Origin: Planctomycetota bacterium
GTDB lineage: Bacteria; Planctomycetota; UBA11346
Length of the DNA stretch: 11,107 nt
Direction of reading: 5' to 3'
Assembly: GCA_947440715.1 (NCBI GenBank)
Contig: CANETI010000043.1
Span: 1 to 11,107 of the forward strand
The notes beneath the pieces are model-generated. The model worked only from the letters and a program-made list of their open reading frames with translations, was not told where the DNA came from and made no database searches. Below are positions 6,320 to 11,107 of this stretch, in pieces. A program made the translations under genes and the position numbers. Each line of letters starts with the position of its first letter. Position 1 is the first letter of the stretch.

Positions 6320-7355
6320 GGCAATTCCTCCACTTGATGAACGGGCACGAGCGAAAGCGCTTGCGCGCCAATTAATATTAACCAAACCGACCGGGGCACT
6401 CGGGCGATTGGAAACCTTGAGTACAGATCTCGCCGCGATGCAAGCGACGGCGAATCCGTCTTGTGAACGGGTAACGGTGTTAATTTTTGCGGGCGATCAC
6501 GGTGTTGCGGCGCAAGGGGTCAGCGCTTATCCGCAGGCCGTTACGGCTCAAATGTGTTTAAATTTTTGTCGTGGTGGTGCCGCGGTGAATGTGCTCGCGC
6601 GTCAAGCGGGAGCGACCGTGATGGTGATTGATGTCGGCGTGTGCGAAACGCTGCCGCCGAGTGACGGATTAGTGCGCGCAAAAGTTGCATCTGGCACGGC
6701 TGATTTCACCACGGCTCCCGCGATGACTCAGGAACAATGTGCTCAAGCTATGCAGGTTGGTGCGACACAGGTTAAAGTCGCAATTGATCGCGACGCCCAG
6801 GTGGTGGTGCTTGGTGAAATGGGAATTGCCAACACCACGAGTGCGTCAGCGTTGTTGGCTGCTTATACCGGATTACCCGTAGCCACCTGTGTTGGTCGCG
6901 GGACAGGTATAAATGAGGAAGCACTTGCGAGAAAACAACAAGTGGTGCAGGCGGGATTAACGCTGCATCAAAAGTCATTTAATGACGCCAAAGGGGTATT
7001 GGCGGCGTTAGGGGGGCTGGAAATAGCCGCGATGGTAGGTTGCATTATTGCTGCGGCCCAAAATCGAGTTCCGGTGTTGGTGGATGGTTTCATTGCCTCT
7101 GCTGCGGCTTTATCGGCGATACAGATTGAACCCGCGGTGAAAAACTATTTGATCTGGGCACATCGCAGCGCTGAAGGCCCCCATGCCGCGCTCTTAGATT
7201 ATGTGCAGGTCAAACCGCTCTTGGATTTAGGCATGCGTTTGGGTGAAGGCTCTGGAGGTGTTTTGGCCATTCATTTTTTACGCGCCGCCTGCCGCACCTT
7301 AAATGACATGGCAACATTTACCGATGCGGGTGTTACGGACAAGGCAACGCCGTGA
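6312..7355 (+). CDS. cobT: Nicotinate-nucleotide--dimethylbenzimidazole phosphoribosyltransferase CobT
   Basis: This 347-residue cytoplasmic enzyme activates the lower-ligand base by transferring ribose phosphate from nicotinate mononucleotide, giving alpha-ribazole phosphate. Family motifs are KPTGALGRLE at 25-34, the FAGDHGVAAQGVSAYP block at about 59-74, GEMGIANTTSA at 168-178, VDGFIASAAAL further on, and LGEGSGG near the C-terminus. Its Glu312 matches the catalytic glutamate described as Glu317 in Salmonella CobT. Length fits the family (about 350). ATG 6312 is chosen because it follows AAGGA eight bases upstream and aligns with the family N-terminus. It overlaps the cobU stop by 8 nt and the cobS start by 4 nt, so the three are translationally coupled. 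Which base it prefers cannot be told from sequence by eye. Confidence 0.97.
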   Translation: MVKAIPPLDERARAKALARQLILTKPTGALGRLETLSTDLAAMQATANPSCERVTVLIFAGDHGVAAQGVSAYPQAVTAQMCLNFCRGGAAVNVLARQAGATVMVIDVGVCETLPPSDGLVRAKVASGTADFTTAPAMTQEQCAQAMQVGATQVKVAIDRDAQVVVLGEMGIANTTSASALLAAYTGLPVATCVGRGTGINEEALARKQQVVQAGLTLHQKSFNDAKGVLAALGGLEIAAMVGCIIAAAQNRVPVLVDGFIASAAALSAIQIEPAVKNYLIWAHRSAEGPHAALLDYVQVKPLLDLGMRLGEGSGGVLAIHFLRAACRTLNDMATFTDAGVTDKATP

Positions 7356-8095
7356 GAAGTTTTATTGCCGCCGTGCGTTTTCTTACTCGCCTGCCGATGC
7401 CGGGAGCTGCAACAACGGCGGCAGATTTACCGTGGGCTATCGCCTGGTTTCCATTCATTGGCGCGCTGATTAACGCAACGATTGCCGGTATAGCCGTTGG
7501 TTTGCTGACGTGGTGGCCAGCCCCGATTGCGGTATTACTGGCAGTAGTGGCGGGTTTATTGCTGACGGGTGGTTTTCATGAAGATGCCGCCAGCGATGCC
7601 GCTGATGGTTTAGGTGGTGGCGTCGATAATGAACGGGTGCTAGCCATCATGCGTGATTCGCGCATTGGCGCATACGGTGCGATGGCGTTATGGGGTATGT
7701 TGACGTTTCGCTTTTTAGGATTGTTGCTGTTAATGAATAGTAATGCGATGCTGGCCGTCGTTATATTTTCATTTGCTGGCGCTTGGGGACGTTGGAGTGC
7801 TGGTCCGTGGTTGCGCTTTTTGCCGCCACTCAGCGATGGACTCAGCAAAGATATTACCAGCGAGTCGCGGCATGGACCGTGGCTATGCGCGACGTTGTCG
7901 TTGGTCGGTTTGAGTGTGGGCTGTTGGTATCTGCACTATCCGCAACTGCTGATGAGTATCATGGTGCCACTCGCGGTGACGGTGGTGTGGGGTTGTTACT
8001 TGTGGCGTCGTCTTGGCGGCCAGACCGGCGATTTGTTAGGTGCCGGTAATGTATTGGTGGAAGCCAGCGTATTATTGGTCGCTTTAACGCGCTAA
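7352..8095 (+). CDS. cobS: Adenosylcobinamide-GDP ribazoletransferase (cobalamin synthase) CobS
   Basis: This 247-residue polytopic inner-membrane enzyme joins adenosylcobinamide-GDP to alpha-ribazole (phosphate), the last condensation in B12 synthesis. It starts with the typical FIAAVRFLTRLPMP. The acidic metal-binding motif FHEDAASDAADGLGGG follows at 75-90, with Asp78, Asp82 and Asp85, then IMRDSRIGAYG at 99-109. About six hydrophobic segments follow, ending in QTGDLLGAGNVLVEASVLL, a family C-terminus. The usual motif is H-x-D-G-x-x-D; here the Gly after Asp78 is Ala, a mild deviation with the acidic residues kept. The GTG start overlaps the cobT stop (GTGA) and has AAGG seven bases upstream. 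Length is normal for the family. Confidence 0.96.
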   Translation: MRSFIAAVRFLTRLPMPGAATTAADLPWAIAWFPFIGALINATIAGIAVGLLTWWPAPIAVLLAVVAGLLLTGGFHEDAASDAADGLGGGVDNERVLAIMRDSRIGAYGAMALWGMLTFRFLGLLLLMNSNAMLAVVIFSFAGAWGRWSAGPWLRFLPPLSDGLSKDITSESRHGPWLCATLSLVGLSVGCWYLHYPQLLMSIMVPLAVTVVWGCYLWRRLGGQTGDLLGAGNVLVEASVLLVALTR

Positions 8096-8141
8096 ACGCA
8101 AACCGACCGCGCGTCAGTATTACTTAGCCATCTCACGAGGT

Positions 8142-8162
8142 CGCTGATTGCTCAGATCAGCG
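8142..8162 (+). terminator. Hairpin after cobS, possible weak terminator
   Basis: CGCTGAT and ATCAGCG pair perfectly (7 bp) around a 7-nt loop, 46 nt after the cobS stop. Only a scattered TCGTTCT follows, not a true T-run, so termination would be weak or Rho-dependent. It marks the likely end of the cobUTS unit. Confidence 0.35.
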
Positions 8163-8182
8163 TCGTTCTATGATCGGCGCGT

Positions 8183-9580
8183 ATGGTCGACCTGCTTGAT
8201 CGTCAATTACATGCGCTGCATCGGCGTCGTCGGTTGCAACGAGCTTTAGCGGCTTATCTCCCGCTTTTGGCAATCACCATTGGGATTGCAGCAGTGCTGG
8301 TCATGGTGGTGCGATTAAGTATGCCCGCCGCCGCTTGGTTGGTGTGGCCAATCGCTTTGGCCAGTCTTTTAGCACCGTTGGTGGTAGTTCCGCGCAGGTG
8401 GGCACAGCGCGACTCATCAGCTATCTTAGCTGGGCATTTAGATTTGTGCATTAATGGACAGGGACTCGCGATGGCCTTGTCAGCACATGGATCGACTGCT
8501 CGTGACGGCGACTGGTTGGCTCGTTTGCGTCAGCCACTCGAACAATTAACCTTGCCGCCTTTTGTTTATGATCACCTGCGTGGTGTGGGATTGGCGGCGT
8601 TCTGTTTGATCGTTGCGCTGATGATTCCGCAACGCGCTTTTACACCATCGATTCCCAGCGTCGTTGGTTCCTTTTTTAAACAAATTGCTGATCGCGTTAC
8701 AGCGCTCGAAGAAGCTGGTGTTATTCCGCCCGAAGATGCCGAGCAACAGCGCCTCGACGTGGAACGATTAACCGCACACGCGATTGATCAAGGGATGACG
8801 CAATCAACCTGGGAGGCTTTGGATCGCGTGCATCAACGCACGGATCAGCAAGTCGAGCGTTCGGTGCAGCGTTTAGCGCAAGCGATGGGTTTAGCGGAAG
8901 CGACGGCACAGCCATCTTCTCCTGGGGATCGAGAACTGCAGGAGCAACGTCTGGCGCAAGCGGTTGCGGAATTAGCTTTGGCAGCGCCAGGCTTAATTCC
9001 GCGTTTACCAAAAGACGCTGGCGGTCAGGAATTAGCAGCGGTCTTAGCGCAAGCCGTGCAGGCAGGGGCTTTAAATCCAGAGCAAGCAGCGGCGGTGAAA
9101 AAATTAGGGCTGTTGCATCCAGGGCAGGGAGAAAAATTAAATCCCGCAGCGATGAAGGCCTTGCGTGAACATTTAAAAAAGGAGTTAGAAAAGGAGCGTG
9201 AAAAATTATGTAAAATGGGGGAGTGCGAAGGGTTTGAAGAAGAGTTGGCGCGCATGCGTAAAGGACAAGGGCAAGGAAAAGAAGGTGGCCGTGGTGGAGT
9301 TGATCGTGGCCCAGGACACGCTCCCATGGCCTGGGATGATCCGCTGCGCACCAAAGGTGGCGGCATCGAGGGTTTGCCTGCTGGTATGCAATTAAATCCT
9401 GATGGCTCGGTCACCATCGCAGAACAAGTGCGCGATGCGGAAATAGATCCCGCTATTCAAGCCGCCGCGCAACGGGCCGCTGTGCGCGCCTTTGATCCGA
9501 CCGCGGCAGACGCAAAACGCGCCACCGTCGCGCCACGCCATCGGGCTGTCGTGGAGAAATATTTTGCTAACGAAAAATGA
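8183..9580 (+). CDS. Unrecognised membrane protein with long soluble coiled-coil and Gly-rich tail
   Basis: I do not recognise this 465-residue protein. It opens with an Arg/His-rich stretch (HALHRRRRLQRAL, residues 10-22). Two membrane helices follow at about 25-46 and 49-69 and a third at about 134-149; the basic segment before helix one predicts a cytoplasmic N-terminus. Residues 150-465 are soluble, with Gln/Ala/Glu-rich helices, a Lys/Glu coiled-coil region near 323-358 containing Cys343 and Cys348, and a Gly/Lys-rich linker at 361-372. The tail ends in APRHRAVVEKYF at 450-461. The arrangement recalls large membrane proteins found with MoxR/DUF58 gene sets or DUF4175 proteins, but no diagnostic motif supports this. 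It starts 87 nt after cobS beyond a hairpin, so it is probably a separate unit. ATG 8183 has no clear Shine-Dalgarno. Confidence 0.85.
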   Translation: MVDLLDRQLHALHRRRRLQRALAAYLPLLAITIGIAAVLVMVVRLSMPAAAWLVWPIALASLLAPLVVVPRRWAQRDSSAILAGHLDLCINGQGLAMALSAHGSTARDGDWLARLRQPLEQLTLPPFVYDHLRGVGLAAFCLIVALMIPQRAFTPSIPSVVGSFFKQIADRVTALEEAGVIPPEDAEQQRLDVERLTAHAIDQGMTQSTWEALDRVHQRTDQQVERSVQRLAQAMGLAEATAQPSSPGDRELQEQRLAQAVAELALAAPGLIPRLPKDAGGQELAAVLAQAVQAGALNPEQAAAVKKLGLLHPGQGEKLNPAAMKALREHLKKELEKEREKLCKMGECEGFEEELARMRKGQGQGKEGGRGGVDRGPGHAPMAWDDPLRTKGGGIEGLPAGMQLNPDGSVTIAEQVRDAEIDPAIQAAAQRAAVRAFDPTAADAKRATVAPRHRAVVEKYFANEK

Positions 9581-9714
9581 AGCTCGTTGAATTGTTGTGA
9601 TGTGGAGAATGGAATGACCAACACGCAGTTAATCGGGAGTGAATAACAATTAGGCAGGAAAATTATGCCGCATGATATCACGGATATTTGAATGGAGTTG
9701 CTCTTGGCGGAAAT
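9581..9714. other. Intergenic region between convergent genes
   Basis: The membrane-protein gene (plus) and the small gene (minus) end facing each other here. Several tiny reading frames of 8-10 codons occur, but none has support. I see no strong hairpin with a T-run for either direction. Confidence 0.5.
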
Positions 9715-10128
9715 TTAGCGGCGATGGCCACCGCGCATGGAAATGGGGCGATCCAGTAATTCTTTAAGAATAATTAAATCACGGAGCGTCTCTGGACGTC
9801 TTAATAAGGTCGCGGCACGGTGCACTGGTTGATGAGTTACTTTCGCTAAGCCTTCTTCCTGGTGCTGGGTGCGAAGACGTGTGCGTTCTAATTCATATTT
9901 CGCCCGATGTTTGGCATCAGGGCTAATGACTGGAATTGCGGCTTCATCGGCAGCGCGTTGTTTCATGGCGCGTTGCGCCAAGGTGCGTTTGAGTGCTTCG
10001 ATGTTTTCTGGTGAACGATGTGGCGCCGGAGCCGGAGCAGATTGCGGCTGCGATGTTGGCTGCTGGCGCTGCTTCGCTTCGTCCATGGTTTCTTTGACTA
10101 AATCGATCAGTTCATCAAGTATGCCCAT
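9715..10128 (-). CDS. Small unrecognised protein encoded downstream of floA
   Basis: This 137-residue soluble protein is not one I can assign. Residues 1-20 (MGILDELIDLVKETMDEAKQ) look like an acidic amphipathic helix, possibly membrane-surface or partner-binding. A Pro/Gln/Ala-rich flexible linker follows at about 21-38. Next come charged helices with many Arg and Glu, and a C-terminal block HRAATLLRRPETLRDLIILK then ELLDRPISMR. This block looks like the most conserved part, because it forms a compact Leu/Ile-rich helix pair. There is no signal peptide or membrane helix. ATG 10128-10126 follows AGGA about seven bases upstream. It lies 114 nt after floA on the same strand with a strong hairpin between, so co-transcription is possible but partial. 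A link to flotillin function is inference from position alone. Confidence 0.8.
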   Translation of the reverse strand: MGILDELIDLVKETMDEAKQRQQPTSQPQSAPAPAPHRSPENIEALKRTLAQRAMKQRAADEAAIPVISPDAKHRAKYELERTRLRTQHQEEGLAKVTHQPVHRAATLLRRPETLRDLIILKELLDRPISMRGGHRR

Positions 10129-10177
10129 AGTGTGTCCTGCCTAATTAATTTGCGTGATGCGAGGTTGGGGAAGACGA

Positions 10178-10212
10178 GTGATTGGTGCGGGATTTAACGC
10201 CGCACCAATCAT
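10178..10212 (-). repeat. Strong hairpin between floA and the small downstream gene
   Basis: TGATTGGTGCGG (10179-10190) and CCGCACCAATCA (10200-10211) form a perfect 12-bp stem with a 9-nt loop, extendable by one G-U pair. It begins about 30 nt after the floA stop. Neither strand has a real T-run after it, so it may stabilise the floA transcript end, act as a Rho-assisted terminator, or serve as a protein site. Confidence 0.7.
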
Positions 10213-10242
10213 AATTCGTTTATCGCTGCATACCGAGAAGAA

Positions 10243-11107
10243 TTATTTCGGCTTTTCTGATTTATTATCGGGATTGGCGATCGATGCGCGCATGTCCGTA
10301 TCGGCCTGCACATTGCGCAGGTTGTAATAATCCATCACGCCTAAGCGGCCATTGCGAAAGGCATCAGCAATCGCCATCGGAATTTCAGCTTCTGCGAGCA
10401 CGACTTTTGCGCGATTTTCAGCAACCAAGGCCACCATTTCTTGTTCGCGGGCAACGGCCATCGCGCGACGTTGTTCGGCTTCGGCTTGAGCAATGATTTT
10501 TTGTGCTTCAGCTTGGTCGGTTTTCAAACGTGCACCGATATTATCGCCAACGATGACGTCAGCGATGTCGATGGAGAGAATTTGGAAAGCGGTGCCAGCA
10601 TCAAGTGCGGAATCGAGTACGGTCTTGCTGATTGATTTTGGATTTTCCAAAACTTCCATGTGCGACTTAGCCGCACCGATGGTGGAGACGATACCTTGGC
10701 CGACGCGTGCGATAATCGTATTTTCCGTGGCACCACCGACTAAACGTTCGATAGCCGTACGTACCGTTACGCGTGCTTTTACTTTGAGCTGAATGCCGTC
10801 GCCAGCGACGCCGTCGACCGTTTGTTGTCCCTGACCGGCTTGTGGCACATCAATAACTTTGGGATTAACCGAGGTTTGCACCGCATCGAGCACATCACGT
10901 CCGGCTAAATCGATGGCTGCTGCGCGATCAAAGGTCAGTGGAATATCGGCTTTGCTGGCGGCGATGAGGGCCTGCACCACGCGTAGTACATGACCACGCG
11001 CCATGTAATGGCCTTCTAGTTTATCCGCTGGAATATCGATGCCGGCTTTTTTCGCCGTGATACGTGCCGTAACGATGACGCCTGGATCGACTTTACGAAA
11101 GCGCATC
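10243..11107 (-). CDS. floA: Flotillin-like protein FloA (5' end outside the window)
   Basis: FloA is an SPFH-family membrane scaffold that organises functional membrane microdomains. The 287 visible residues cover the protein from about residue 50 of a family length near 330; the missing part holds the N-terminal membrane hairpin. Conserved blocks are LEGHYMARGHVLRVVQALIA at 30-49, FDRAAAIDLAGRDVLDAVQ then SVNPKVID, VKARVTVRTAIERLVGGATE, IVSTIGAAKSH, and SALDAGTAFQILSIDIADV. The Glu/Ala-rich helix region AQAEAEQRRAMAVAREQEM follows, and the end reads GVMDYYNLRNVQADTDMRAS. The Met at 11106 is internal, because it aligns with an internal position of FloA rather than the start. A Gln/Gly-rich segment QAGQGQQTVDGV seems longer than the Bacillus version. 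NfeD-like partners often sit beside floA; none is seen on the downstream side. Confidence 0.95.
   Translation of the reverse strand, partial: MRFRKVDPGVIVTARITAKKAGIDIPADKLEGHYMARGHVLRVVQALIAASKADIPLTFDRAAAIDLAGRDVLDAVQTSVNPKVIDVPQAGQGQQTVDGVAGDGIQLKVKARVTVRTAIERLVGGATENTIIARVGQGIVSTIGAAKSHMEVLENPKSISKTVLDSALDAGTAFQILSIDIADVIVGDNIGARLKTDQAEAQKIIAQAEAEQRRAMAVAREQEMVALVAENRAKVVLAEAEIPMAIADAFRNGRLGVMDYYNLRNVQADTDMRASIANPDNKSEKPK

Noticed and set aside
9025..9417. 130-codon minus-strand reading frame inside the membrane-protein gene
   Set aside because: It is Pro/Ser/Cys-rich antisense of a Gly/Gln/Lys-rich coding region, a typical shadow frame.
9613..9717. Several 8-10 codon frames between the convergent genes
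   Set aside because: They are too short and lack consistent signals; chance is sufficient explanation.
11104..11107. ATG at the window edge as the floA start
   Set aside because: The residues after it align with an internal part of FloA, so the real start lies outside the window.

Overview
The window reads as part of a Gram-negative bacterial chromosome of middling GC. It has an outer-membrane TonB-dependent receptor with a signal peptide and several inner-membrane proteins. FloA, a flotillin-like protein uncommon in Proteobacteria, together with two unrecognised genes next to it, makes a non-proteobacterial lineage such as the Planctomycetes/PVC group plausible. No marker gene fixes the taxon.

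Layout. Minus strand, 4161 down to 1: a cobalamin riboswitch, then btuB (outer-membrane B12 receptor), btuC (permease) and btuD (ATPase), then the first 24 codons of another gene at the window edge. The btuC/btuD and btuD/next-gene junctions are 4-nt start/stop overlaps, so this is one B12-responsive import operon. Plus strand, 4475 to 8095: an AAA ATPase of the DUF4143 type, then a tightly overlapping cobU-cobT-cobS operon for nucleotide-loop assembly of cobalamin. Plus strand, 8183 to 9580: a large unrecognised membrane protein. Minus strand, 11107 down to 9715: floA (5' end outside the window) followed by a small unrecognised protein.

How it works together. Riboswitch, BtuB, BtuC and BtuD capture corrinoids and move them into the cell, shutting down when adenosylcobalamin is abundant. 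CobU, CobT and CobS attach the lower ligand to an adenosylcobinamide intermediate. No corrin-ring genes are visible, so within this window the theme is salvage and late-stage completion of B12. The ATPase gene sits between the two B12 operons and looks unrelated. A perfect 9-bp inverted repeat covers its promoter-like sequence and start codon, which is the most unusual regulatory structure here.

I see no rRNA, tRNA, CRISPR array, transposase or phage gene. I did not find a clearly novel multi-gene system. The best leads are the inverted repeat at the ATPase start, the riboswitch expression platform, and the two uncharacterised proteins around 8.2 to 10.1 kb.
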